DNA from: CAZZNQ01 sp964655775
GTDB taxonomy: Bacteria; Planctomycetota; Brocadiia; SM23-32
DNA: 64,000 bases
Assembly (NCBI GenBank): GCA_964655775.1
Contig: CAZZNQ010000010.1
Coordinates: 1-64,000 of the forward strand
Reading direction: 5' to 3'
The notes under the pieces were generated by a model. The model was not told the origin of the DNA. It searched no databases and saw nothing but the letters and a program-made list of their open reading frames with translations. Position 1 is the first letter of the stretch. The number at the start of each line of letters is the position of its first letter. A program made the translations under genes and the position numbers. Below, piece after piece: positions 40,592 to 49,198 of this stretch.

Positions 40592-40622
40592 ATCATACCA
40601 GCCCCGGCCACGTGTCTGTCAA
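40592..40622 (-). promoter_or_regulatory. Promoter of the histone-fold gene
   Basis: Minus strand perfect TTGACA (40622-40617), then an extended -10 TGGTATGAT (TATGAT 40597-40592). The 19-base spacer is long, offset by the TG extension. Confidence 0.6.
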
Positions 40623-40669
40623 GGGGAAAACCGCCGCAATGGGGCCGGAACAGTGTATCCCGGGCCTGT

Positions 40670-41719
40670 TCAGCGCACCGCCTCTGCGAAGTTCACCAGT
40701 GTCTTACCCGACCGATCGCGATGCTGAGAGGCGAATCGGAGCGCCTCCTCAACACGCGGGAACTCGAACCGGTCTGTGATCACAGGCAGGGGATCGATCC
40801 GGCCTGCGGCAAGCAGCCTCAAGGCCCTCGGATAGGTACCCGCGTAGCGGAATACGGTGAATATGTGCAGTTCCTTGCGCATCGCGCGAAGGAGCGGCAC
40901 CGGCAGGTTGTCACACCCGACTCCGACCCAGGCGATCCGGCCGCCCGGCCGCACAATATCCACGGCCTGCGGCCCGGTCTGCTGGACGCCGACACAGTCG
41001 ATCACCACGTCCGCGGAGTCTCTCAGTGCATCCGAAACATCCGCAGTGCGCGCATTCAGCGTCCGGCTGGCCCCCATGCGACCGGCCAGCTCGAGCCTGG
41101 CCGGAGCGAGGTCCACCGCGCAGAGATCGGTCGCACCCGCGGCCACCGCGGCCGCCACGGTGAAGAGGCCGATCGGCCCGGCGCCCAGTACCGTTACGGC
41201 TTCGCCCGGGGCCACTGCCGCGAGGGTCACGGCGTGCAGGGCCACGGACAGCGGCTCGACCACCGCGCCCATCTCCATCGTCACGCCGCCCGGCAGCGGG
41301 TGCACAAAGCGCTCGGGAGACGTGAGGTACTCCCGCATGGCACCGTGGTTCCGGGGAGGGGTGCCTTTGCAGACGACCTCCGGACACAGGTTGTAGCGTC
41401 CGCTCAAGCAGTAGTCGCACTTCAGGCAGGCAACGGTCGGCTCCACCGCGACCGCATCGCCCGGGCGCACACGGGTCACTCCCCGCCCTATCGCCGCCAC
41501 CTCTCCCGCGCACTCGTGTCCGAGCACCAGCGGCTCGCTTATCACCTGACTGCCCAGCCGCCCCTGCTCGAAGTAATGCAGATCCGAGCCGCAGATCCCG
41601 GCCGAACGCACGGCTACCAGCACCTCGCCGTCGTCGGGGTCCGGCACCCGCACCTCGCGCACGGCCACCCGGCCGGGCTCCGTCAGGTAAGCGGCCTTCA
41701 TTGTGCCGATTGCAGTCAT
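40670..41719 (-). CDS. Zinc-dependent medium-chain alcohol/polyol dehydrogenase
   Basis: NAD(P)-dependent oxidoreductase of 349 residues, sorbitol/threonine dehydrogenase group. Catalytic zinc ligands are Cys in AGICGSDLHYFEQG (about 43) and His-Glu in LGHECAGEVAAIG (about 70). Structural zinc cysteines are in CLKCDYCLSGRYNLC (about 98-112). The Rossmann nucleotide motif is VTVLGAGPIGLFTVAAAV (about 175). It sits divergent from the exported protein and sugar-kinase genes, with overlapping promoters, so a role in the same sugar or polyol pathway is likely. Substrate is not predictable. Confidence 0.9.
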   Translation of the reverse strand: MTAIGTMKAAYLTEPGRVAVREVRVPDPDDGEVLVAVRSAGICGSDLHYFEQGRLGSQVISEPLVLGHECAGEVAAIGRGVTRVRPGDAVAVEPTVACLKCDYCLSGRYNLCPEVVCKGTPPRNHGAMREYLTSPERFVHPLPGGVTMEMGAVVEPLSVALHAVTLAAVAPGEAVTVLGAGPIGLFTVAAAVAAGATDLCAVDLAPARLELAGRMGASRTLNARTADVSDALRDSADVVIDCVGVQQTGPQAVDIVRPGGRIAWVGVGCDNLPVPLLRAMRKELHIFTVFRYAGTYPRALRLLAAGRIDPLPVITDRFEFPRVEEALRFASQHRDRSGKTLVNFAEAVR

Positions 41720-41754
41720 GGGCTCTCCGGTGCAGCGCGATCGGTCCGTGAGCG

Positions 41755-41783
41755 ATTTTAGCCCTGCGGCAACGGCCGGTCAA
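41755..41783 (-). promoter_or_regulatory. Promoter of the alcohol dehydrogenase gene
   Basis: Minus strand TTGACC (41783-41778), 17-base spacer, TAAAAT (41760-41755). Confidence 0.65.
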
Positions 41784-41802
41784 TCCGCCGACGGTCCGTT
41801 CC

Positions 41803-41832
41803 TTGCCCGACCGGGGCCTGCACCGGTATGAT
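41803..41832 (+). promoter_or_regulatory. Promoter of the exported-protein / kinase cluster
   Basis: TTGCCC (41803-41808), 18-base spacer, TATGAT (41827-41832); only 20 bases from the divergent dehydrogenase promoter, so one regulator could control both. Confidence 0.45.
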
Positions 41833-41887
41833 GTGGCCTCGCTCGACCGGGATGCATCCGGTTCCTGCAGCGCGTGGGAGGGAGTCC

Positions 41888-44800
41888 ATGAGGAAGTCGT
41901 ATCCCGGTGGCGAGGGCGATGCTGCGGCCCGGCTCTTCCGCCTCCGAACGGCCTTGGCAGCGATGTTGCTGGCCGTGATCTGGATGGCGGCCGGCGTCGA
42001 CGCCGTCGAGATATCGGTCCGGCGCGAAGGGGCGGACGTCCTCGTCTCCAACCCTCATTACTCGCTCGCCGTCAGCCCGTCAGCCGGCGGCAGGATTACC
42101 TCCTTCGTATACCGCGGCACGGAGACGACGTTGACCACTGATGGCGGCAGGGGCGGCTTGCTGGCCGAGGAGCACACGGCCCGTCGGCCGTTCGCCGTGC
42201 GAGAACTGACGGAGAACGACGACGCTGTGCGTCTGGTCCTGGTTTGCGAGGAGCGGGAGTTCGACCTGACGAAGCGTTTCCTCTTCCGCGGAGACCGGCA
42301 CTGGTTCGACGTGGAGATAGAGGTGGCGAACCGGACCAGGGCACCCCTGGCCGGCGAGCCCACCCCCGCGCTCCGCAGCCTGGCCGTCCCGGGGGGGGAG
42401 GACGCCGCAGCCCGGCAGTTCTACTGCATGGACATGGGTCGCGGCAGCGAAATCCATTCGCGGGAATCGTTCCTGGCCGCCCTTTACGGCGACGGCCAGC
42501 CGGACCGGTCGCTTCGCTGGATCGCGGTGACCGATCCGGCCTCCCGCCGGGGATTGGGCTTTGCGATCACCCACGGCGGATGTGCCCCGCTGTTGCCTCT
42601 GCGCGCGGCGGACACCGTGGAGTTCGGCTGGAGGATGCCGACGGTGCCGGCGGGCCGCAAGCTGACAAGCCGCATACGCGTCGTCCCGCTGGAGGGCTTC
42701 ACGGCCGTCACCGAGCTGACGCCCCAGTACGCGGCGCACACCGGCATCTCTGAGACCGAGGACGGTTTGGAGATGTCGCTCAAGCTGCTTGCCCTGGAAA
42801 GCGGCCTGAAGGAAGTCTCCTTCGTGAGTCGAACGTTCGACGCAGAGGGACGGGAACTGGCCCCGCTTGATCCGCTGCTGTTCGAGGAGATCGAGCCGAT
42901 GCAGCAGGTTTCGGGCGAGACTCAGTTGCCGGACGGCGAGGCCCGACCCGACTGGATCGTGCAGGAACTGTACAGCCGCGGCAGCCTGCAGGGCCGTTCG
43001 GCCGTTGCGACCGCCCCTTCCCTTACAGAACTCTCGGCCGAAATCGAGCCGCAGGCGCAGCCGGACCTGGAGGAACTACCGGGCGGTGCCCCCGTCCCCG
43101 GCGGACTGATACCGCTGAGCGACGCCATGCGGGAACGGGGGTTCGTGGTGTGGGAGTTCACGGGCGTCCCCGCCCTCAGCGAAGAACGTGAACTGCGCTT
43201 CGATCTGACGAGTGGCGAGCGCAGGACTATCTTCCTGGGCCTGCGCGCACTCAAGGGTATCGAGGAGTTTCGCATCACGCTTGCCGGAAGCGGCGCCGAA
43301 TCCGGTGCCGTCCAGAACCTGCCCCCCGCCGCAATGTACACGTGGCGCGTGCTGGAGGAGGCGAACGGGGGCGCGTTTCTCGCGCCCTTCCGGCAGACGG
43401 CCCTGCAGCAAGGCGAACTCGTCTGGCTTGCCCTCACGGCCGACGCAGAGGGCCTCAGGCCGGGCGATTACGCGTGCAATGTGGTCCTGGCAGGCGACGG
43501 AACACCGTGGGAGATGACCTGCCGGGTGACCGTCTCCGACCCACTTGCGGATGCGCGAACGGCTTTCGGCCTCTGGTACGCTGGGAACGGTTTTGCCGGC
43601 TCTTCCATGCAGGCGCTTCGGGAGTATGGTGTCGACGCGGCCACTCTCGATATCGCGGCCCTGGCGGCCGACGGCGCGCTTGAGAACCTTGCTGAGCCGC
43701 ACGGGAGCGCGGCACTGTCGCTTCTTTCCCTTTGCAGCCGCCGCGGGCTCCAGCCGCCCCGGTCTGCCGGGCCGGAGGTGTTGCTGATGCCGGAGGTGCA
43801 GCCGGTCTGGCTCCTCAGGGCGAACGCCGCGACGCCCTCTTCGGTGCTCACTTGCGGCCGATACGGTTACCGGCCCGCGCTCGTCTGCGATCACCTGCCC
43901 ATGGCGGCTGCCCGGTACAGCCTGGGAGCGGGTCGACCCCGGCATTGGCTGGTCGCGGGCGGTCCCTCGTCCGGTACCGTCGGGGCGTTGATCGAGGACG
44001 AATCCCTTGCGCCCGACGACAATGTCTGGCTCTACATGGACCTGCGCGACGCGGACTGGCGCTGGGCGGCCACGTCCGTGCCCGCGGCGGTCTGGGCCGC
44101 GACGTGGCAGGGCTTGGCCGGAGTGGCCGTAAGCTGCGACGCGCCGCCCGGCACGGCCGACCGCCAACCGGTCGTCTGGCACATCGTCCGGGACGCCTGC
44201 AGCGACGCTTCACTGTGGCGGGCGGCGCTGAAGCGCGCTCGCGACCTCGCCCGCCCGGACGCCGACCCCGACGCTCGGACGGCCGCGCTGTTCGCCGCAA
44301 GCTCCCTCGAAGGCGTCATAGGTAACTCCGAAGACTGTGTCCTCACGGTGCGCGAGACTGACGTCGGCGGGGGCCTCGCCCCTCGTGTCGTCCCTGAACC
44401 GGGCCTCGCGGCTGTCTCAATCGGTCGATTCAGTGAGGCGCGGCGAAAGACGACGATGGCGGCCCGCGATCTGGTCGAGTCGGTCGCGCAGACCCCGGGG
44501 CAGGCATACTGGCGCGGCGTGCCTATGATCGAGGGCAACGCCGTCAAGTGGTCGATCGTCGCCGACGTGGGCGAACAGGCGTGGAAGGCGGCCCTTGCCC
44601 TCCAGAAGGGCATCCGGGAACGCAGTGGCTACACCGTCCAGGTGTCGCGCGCATTCCCCAACCGAGTGGAGGGAAGTCCCCTGAATCCCAGTATCGTGTG
44701 GGTTACGACCGCGAACCACGACATGCAAGGCCTTCCTGATGCCATAGCGACCGCGCTTGCGCGGCGGCCCGACGCGCCGGTGGTGGCGGAGAAACTCGAA

Positions 44801-44908
44801 GACGGCACGATGGTGGTCGTCCTGCGCGACGACGCGTATCTGGAACAACTTCTGCGCACGATACTGCCCCGCCCGAGCTTCTTCGCTCCGGCGCGCGACG
44901 TGCGCTGA
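41888..44908 (+). CDS. Large exported protein of unknown function, possibly carbohydrate-active
   Basis: A 1006-residue secreted protein. Start ATG 41888 follows GGGAGGGAG; the signal peptide has hydrophobic core LAAMLLAVIWMAAGVDA (about 24-40). The first 300 residues are beta-rich and begin VLVSNPHYSLAVSPSAGGRITSF, a pattern seen in galactose-mutarotase-like or YidC-periplasmic folds that sit on sugars. The middle has immunoglobulin-like strands (about 420-550). From about 560 there is a barrel-like alpha/beta segment, and the final 130 residues form another domain (VDVGEQAWKAALALQKGIRERSGYTVQVSR type). No catalytic signature is certain. It starts the run that continues with an FGGY kinase. 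Confidence 0.65.
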   Translation: MRKSYPGGEGDAAARLFRLRTALAAMLLAVIWMAAGVDAVEISVRREGADVLVSNPHYSLAVSPSAGGRITSFVYRGTETTLTTDGGRGGLLAEEHTARRPFAVRELTENDDAVRLVLVCEEREFDLTKRFLFRGDRHWFDVEIEVANRTRAPLAGEPTPALRSLAVPGGEDAAARQFYCMDMGRGSEIHSRESFLAALYGDGQPDRSLRWIAVTDPASRRGLGFAITHGGCAPLLPLRAADTVEFGWRMPTVPAGRKLTSRIRVVPLEGFTAVTELTPQYAAHTGISETEDGLEMSLKLLALESGLKEVSFVSRTFDAEGRELAPLDPLLFEEIEPMQQVSGETQLPDGEARPDWIVQELYSRGSLQGRSAVATAPSLTELSAEIEPQAQPDLEELPGGAPVPGGLIPLSDAMRERGFVVWEFTGVPALSEERELRFDLTSGERRTIFLGLRALKGIEEFRITLAGSGAESGAVQNLPPAAMYTWRVLEEANGGAFLAPFRQTALQQGELVWLALTADAEGLRPGDYACNVVLAGDGTPWEMTCRVTVSDPLADARTAFGLWYAGNGFAGSSMQALREYGVDAATLDIAALAADGALENLAEPHGSAALSLLSLCSRRGLQPPRSAGPEVLLMPEVQPVWLLRANAATPSSVLTCGRYGYRPALVCDHLPMAAARYSLGAGRPRHWLVAGGPSSGTVGALIEDESLAPDDNVWLYMDLRDADWRWAATSVPAAVWAATWQGLAGVAVSCDAPPGTADRQPVVWHIVRDACSDASLWRAALKRARDLARPDADPDARTAALFAASSLEGVIGNSEDCVLTVRETDVGGGLAPRVVPEPGLAAVSIGRFSEARRKTTMAARDLVESVAQTPGQAYWRGVPMIEGNAVKWSIVADVGEQAWKAALALQKGIRERSGYTVQVSRAFPNRVEGSPLNPSIVWVTTANHDMQGLPDAIATALARRPDAPVVAEKLEDGTMVVVLRDDAYLEQLLRTILPRPSFFAPARDVR

Positions 44909-44942
44909 AAGCAACATGAGCATTTGCAGACGGAGGTCGGCC

Positions 44943-46439
44943 ATGGCCGCGGTCTTCGGCGGGATCGACGTGGGAACACAGGGCGCCAGGTGCGTGTTCG
45001 TGACCGACGACGGGCAACTGGTGAGCGAGGGCTCCTCCGTCTTTGGGCCCGGTCTGGCGATCCACCGTGCGGGCGCGCCCGTGCCCGAGGCCGAGGAGGG
45101 GCACGAACAGGACGAACAGGAGCCCGGAACCTGGACTGCAGCCGTGAAGAGGGCCGTGTCCCAGGCGGTCGCGTCGGCCCGGCAAGCCGGTCGGCCGTTG
45201 CGCAAGGTGCGGGCCGTCGGCGTCACCAGCACGAGCGGCACAGTCTGCTGCCTCGACGCCCGAGGCAGGCCCGTCTCCGCCGCCATAATGTACAACGATC
45301 CCCGATGCGCGGCGGAGGCACGCGAGGCGCAGAAGGCGGGCGCCGATGTCGCGGAGCGTCTGGGATACCGGGTCAAGACCTCGTTCGCCCTGCCCAAGAT
45401 AATGTGGGTCCGGCGCCACCGCCCGGCGGTGTTCGCCCAGACGGCCTTCCTGACCAGCCCGACCGATTACATCATCGGTTGGCTGACTGACCGATGGGGC
45501 CGAACCGACCAGAACAACGCCCTGAAGTGGGGTTACGACCTGATCGAGAAGCGATGGCCCCCCTTCATCACCGGCGGCCTCGGCCTGCCGGCGAGTCTGC
45601 TGCCCGAGGTGCAGAGGCCGGGCGAAGAAGTCGGCAAGCTGCTCCGCAGGAGGGCGGATGAGCTGGGGCTTCCGCACGGGACGCCGGTGGTCGCCGGAAC
45701 CACGGACGGGTGCGCAGACCAGGTGGCAAGTGGAGCCGCGGCCCCAGGCGAGTACAACACCAGCCTGGGCACCACCATGATCGTCAAGGGCGTGAGCGAC
45801 CGTCTGATCCTGGATCCCGAGGGGCGCGTCTACTGCCATCGCCACCCGGACGGATGGTGGCTCCCTGGAGGAGCCAGCAACACCGGAGCCGGCTGTCTGA
45901 ACACGGAGTTCTCCGCCGAGGAGATACAGGAGATGACGCCCGGCGTCCTGCAGCACTCCCCGACCGGCCTTCTCTGCTATCCGCTGGTGGGCAAGGGCGA
46001 GCGCTTCCCCTTCGTGGACGCGGAGGCCGAGGGATTCGTGCTGGGCAGCCCCAGGTCCCGGGAGGAGCTGTTCGCCGGCTACCTGGAAGGGGTCTCCTAC
46101 CTGGAACGGCTGGCGTTCGAGACGTTGGGCGATCTGGGCGCGAGGATCGGCGACACGGTGTACTCTGTGGGCGGCGGATCGCTGAACGACGGTTGGCTCC
46201 AGATACGAGCCGACGTCCTGAACCGTACCGTCCGCCGGCCCGCCCTCCCCGGCGCGGCGATGGGTGCGGCCGTCATCGCAGCGTCCCGTACAAGGCACTC
46301 CGGTCTGACCGAGGCCGCCCGGGCAATGGTCCGTGTCGACCGAGAGGTCGTCCCTCGCCCGGCGCAGGTCCCGGTCTACGAGGACAAGTACCAGCAGTGG
46401 CGCGAACAGTGCGTCGAACGCGGCTACATCGCGCGCTAA
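44943..46439 (+). CDS. FGGY-family carbohydrate kinase (xylulokinase-like)
   Basis: Cytosolic sugar kinase of 498 residues. N-terminal phosphate-loop pattern FGGIDVGTQGARCVFV (about 4-19), KRAVSQAVASARQAG (helix), VGVTSTSGTVCCLDARG (about 93-109) and PVVAGTTDGCADQVASGA (about 246-263) belong to the first FGGY domain. GLLCYPLVGKGERFPF and YSVGGGSLNDGWLQIRADVLNRTV (about 406-430) with PGAAMGAAVIAA carry the second-domain signature. An acidic insert (PEAEEGHEQDEQEPG, about 46-60) is atypical. Start ATG 44943 is set by GGAGGT; an ATG at 44916 is less likely. The following isomerase suggests a ketose/polyol pathway. Confidence 0.9.
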   Translation: MAAVFGGIDVGTQGARCVFVTDDGQLVSEGSSVFGPGLAIHRAGAPVPEAEEGHEQDEQEPGTWTAAVKRAVSQAVASARQAGRPLRKVRAVGVTSTSGTVCCLDARGRPVSAAIMYNDPRCAAEAREAQKAGADVAERLGYRVKTSFALPKIMWVRRHRPAVFAQTAFLTSPTDYIIGWLTDRWGRTDQNNALKWGYDLIEKRWPPFITGGLGLPASLLPEVQRPGEEVGKLLRRRADELGLPHGTPVVAGTTDGCADQVASGAAAPGEYNTSLGTTMIVKGVSDRLILDPEGRVYCHRHPDGWWLPGGASNTGAGCLNTEFSAEEIQEMTPGVLQHSPTGLLCYPLVGKGERFPFVDAEAEGFVLGSPRSREELFAGYLEGVSYLERLAFETLGDLGARIGDTVYSVGGGSLNDGWLQIRADVLNRTVRRPALPGAAMGAAVIAASRTRHSGLTEAARAMVRVDREVVPRPAQVPVYEDKYQQWREQCVERGYIAR

Positions 46440-46531
46440 TGCCGGCATCCGGACTTGATTTCCCGGTACGAGCGCGATAGTTTCGCTCACCGTTGAACGG
46501 ACATCCAACAACTCATCGCAGGAGACGTGTC

Positions 46532-47521
46532 ATGGCGAGACCGGTGACGCTGTTTACGGGGCAATGGGCGGACGTTCCGCTGAGGGAACTGGCGGAGAAT
46601 GTGTCGGCCTGGGGTTACGACGGGCTGGAGCTGGCGTGCTGGGGCGATCACTTCGACCCGGCACAGGGGGCTGAAAGCGTCGACTACTGCAACAAAAAGA
46701 AAGCGCTGCTGGAGGAATTCGGACTCCAGTGCTGGGCCATCAGCGCCCATCTGCCCGGCCAGCTCGTGCTGGACGTGCTGGACGAACGGCACAACGGTTT
46801 CGCGCCCGAGGAGATGGCCGGCGACTACGACAGGATGCGCGAGTGGGGCATCGAGACGATGAAGAACTCCGCCCGCGCCGCCAGGAACATGGGCATCGAG
46901 GTCGTTAACGGCTTCACCGGCAGTTCCATCTGGCATCTGCTCTACTCCTTCCCGCCGGTGACGGGCCAGATGATAGAGGACGGCTTCAAGCTGCTCGCCG
47001 AGCGCTGGAACCCGATCCTGGACGTCTTCGAGGAATGCGGAGTCCGGTTCGCCCTGGAGGTGCATCCGACCGAGATCGCGTTCGACGTCGTGACCGCCGA
47101 ACGCGCGCTGGAAGCGCTGGACCATCGGCCGGAGTTTGGCTTCAACTTCGACCCCAGCCACCTGCAGTGGCAGGGAGTCGACCCCGCCGAGTTCATCCGC
47201 ACGTTCCCCGACCGCATCTACCACGTCCACATGAAGGACTGCGCGGTGATGCTGAATGGCAGGGAGAGCATCCTGTCCTCGCACCTGAACTTCGGCGAGG
47301 CGGGCCGGGGATGGGACTTCCGAAGCCTGGGGCGCGGCGAGGTGGACTTCGAGGCCATCATCCGCGAACTGAACCGCGCCGGTTACGCCGGGCCGCTGTC
47401 CGTCGAGTGGGAGGACAGTGGGATGGAGCGCGAGCACGGCGCCCAGGAAGCCTGCGACTTCGTGCAGTCGGTAGACTTCCCCGCCAGCGGGCTGGCCTTC
47501 GACGCGGCGTTCGACAAGTAA
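46532..47521 (+). CDS. Sugar phosphate isomerase/epimerase
   Basis: TIM-barrel isomerase of 329 residues, AP-endonuclease-2 superfamily. Strand motifs: LFTGQWADVPL (about 5), WGYDGLELACWGDHFD (about 26-41), CWAISAHLPGQLVLD (about 66-80), VRFALEVHPTEIAFD (about 170-184), FGFNFDPSHLQWQGVD (about 200-215), IYHVHMKDCAV (about 228) and PLSVEWEDSGMERE (about 285). The Glu, Asp, His and Glu at these ends are the metal ligands. It is similar to proteins acting with FGGY kinases in polyol or rare-sugar degradation. Start ATG 46532 follows CAGGAGA. It is the second such paralog in the window (the first at 21767). Confidence 0.9.
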   Translation: MARPVTLFTGQWADVPLRELAENVSAWGYDGLELACWGDHFDPAQGAESVDYCNKKKALLEEFGLQCWAISAHLPGQLVLDVLDERHNGFAPEEMAGDYDRMREWGIETMKNSARAARNMGIEVVNGFTGSSIWHLLYSFPPVTGQMIEDGFKLLAERWNPILDVFEECGVRFALEVHPTEIAFDVVTAERALEALDHRPEFGFNFDPSHLQWQGVDPAEFIRTFPDRIYHVHMKDCAVMLNGRESILSSHLNFGEAGRGWDFRSLGRGEVDFEAIIRELNRAGYAGPLSVEWEDSGMEREHGAQEACDFVQSVDFPASGLAFDAAFDK

Positions 47522-47544
47522 CTGCTGTCGCATTGCGCCTGCAA

Positions 47545-47575
47545 GAAGGCCGGCGGAGCTTCTCTGCCGGCCTTC
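47545..47575 (+). terminator. Hairpin between isomerase and glycosidase genes
   Basis: Ten-base perfect stem GAAGGCCGGC / GCCGGCCTTC with an 11-base loop. No T run follows, so it is a transcript-stabilising hairpin or a weak terminator. Confidence 0.6.
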
Positions 47576-47606
47576 TCACTACGGTAACAGAGGGACTGAA
47601 CACACC

Positions 47607-49088
47607 ATGAAGAAGGCACCCGCGCTCGCCGTCTTGCTCGCATTTCTCTGCGGAACGGTTGCGGCGTCCGAAATGCTGCGGCAGCCGGCCGAAGTGCCGG
47701 GACAGACCGAGGTCCCGGACGTGGCGCAGAGAGGGGGAACGGCTCCGGTCGAGGCCGTGCATGTTACCGTCCCGCGCGGGCAATGGCGGCTGTATGACGG
47801 CGGCTTCCCTTCACTACAGGAACTGAAGGAGATGCCCGAAGACCCGTGGCCGATCTACGGGCTCTACGTGGGCGCCGGATCGTACCTGACCTTCCGGGAA
47901 GACATCAAAGCGGTCGGCTTCAAGAGTTTCCGCGTCACGGCCTACGGAAGACAGCCCAACGAAGACTGGCTGCGCGCCATGATCGAGGACGACGTCTTCG
48001 TGATCCTGCCCCTGGGTGCCAAGCGACGCGACGAGTTTGACAGCGACGAAGAGTACCTTGACAACGCACTCGCGTCGTTCAGGCAAACCATCGAGCGGTA
48101 CGGACCCGGCGGCAGCTTCTTCAGGGATAACCCCGACGTGCCGTATAAGCCCCTCACCTGCTTCCAGATACTCAACGAACCGAACTTCCAGTACATGTAC
48201 CGTGGGTCGAACGACGCCTCCATGTTCCCCATCCGCTACAAGCTCTATTCGGAACTTCTGCCGCGCACCTACGCGATGATCAAGGGCAACTGGCCGTCAG
48301 CCACCGTGGTCGGCTGGAGCTGCGGCGGCGCGGCAAGTCAGGACGTCCCGTTCGTGAGGGCCTCGCTGGACCTGGAACCGGCGATGGCGGAGTCGTTCGA
48401 CGTGTTCGCCACCCACCCCTACATGTCCGGAGGCGAGCCGCCCGAATCGTTTGCGCTTCGCCGATGGGGCGGCTACGCGATGGCCGGCACTCTCGGACTG
48501 ATCCGCCAACGCTTCGCCGAAGCCGGGCGCCCGCCCGGCAAGCTGCCGGTCTGGTACACCGAAGGCGGATGGCGACTCCTGCCCGAGGACGGCGGCATGT
48601 TCGAAACCGGCGATCTGCCGGGCAACCTGCACGCTGCGTATTACGTCCGCTACTACGCCATGGGTCTGCGCCTCGGGATCGGTCGGATCACGCCGATGCA
48701 CATCGTCGACGCGGACGGCCACAACGGCGGCATCTTCAACCGTACAAAAGCATGGGCGAGGGACGACGCGAAACCGTTCCGCCCGGTCGCCTACGCGATC
48801 CAGAACATGATCCGCCTGATGCCCAACCCAAAGCTGGTGCGCATCATCTCGGATGGGGACGAAGGGTACTTCGCGTACGAGTTCGTCACCGACAAGCTGG
48901 ACCCCGACGCCGGCACCGCCGTCATGGCGTGGAAGGTCACAGGCCGAGGGAGGAACGTGCGTATCCCCGTTCCCTATGCAACAGCCGTCGTCACCGACAT
49001 GCTGGGCACGAGCGAGACTGTAGACGTGCAGAGCGGCACAGTATCGGTTGAGGTCGGCCCTTACCCGGTCTACGTCACTCCGCGGTAA
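47607..49088 (+). CDS. Exported clan GH-A glycoside hydrolase-like protein
   Basis: Secreted 493-residue TIM-barrel protein with signal peptide (MKKAPALAVLLAFLCGTVAAS). The acid/base candidate is Glu191 in the clan signature ILNEPN, and the nucleophile candidate is Glu319 in WYTEGGW, at the expected separation for retaining clan-A enzymes. The small C-terminal beta domain (about 400-493, RNVRIPVPYATAVVTDML) resembles the closing sandwich of GH39/GH5-like enzymes. It lies between a sugar isomerase and a xylanase, fitting plant polysaccharide breakdown. The exact GH family cannot be set by eye. Confidence 0.78.
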   Translation: MKKAPALAVLLAFLCGTVAASEMLRQPAEVPGQTEVPDVAQRGGTAPVEAVHVTVPRGQWRLYDGGFPSLQELKEMPEDPWPIYGLYVGAGSYLTFREDIKAVGFKSFRVTAYGRQPNEDWLRAMIEDDVFVILPLGAKRRDEFDSDEEYLDNALASFRQTIERYGPGGSFFRDNPDVPYKPLTCFQILNEPNFQYMYRGSNDASMFPIRYKLYSELLPRTYAMIKGNWPSATVVGWSCGGAASQDVPFVRASLDLEPAMAESFDVFATHPYMSGGEPPESFALRRWGGYAMAGTLGLIRQRFAEAGRPPGKLPVWYTEGGWRLLPEDGGMFETGDLPGNLHAAYYVRYYAMGLRLGIGRITPMHIVDADGHNGGIFNRTKAWARDDAKPFRPVAYAIQNMIRLMPNPKLVRIISDGDEGYFAYEFVTDKLDPDAGTAVMAWKVTGRGRNVRIPVPYATAVVTDMLGTSETVDVQSGTVSVEVGPYPVYVTPR

Positions 49089-49198
49089 TGCGTCCGCCGC
49101 CCTTAGGGCGCCGAAATCGCGCCGTGTTCTTGACCACAACGACCGCAGGGCTTACCGTCATGCTGTAACCTTGATTTCCCGCGCACGGGACACCAATC

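Noticed and set aside
47545..47575. Strong rho-independent terminator
   Set aside because: The stem is perfect but no T run follows in either direction, so it is kept only as a hairpin or weak terminator.
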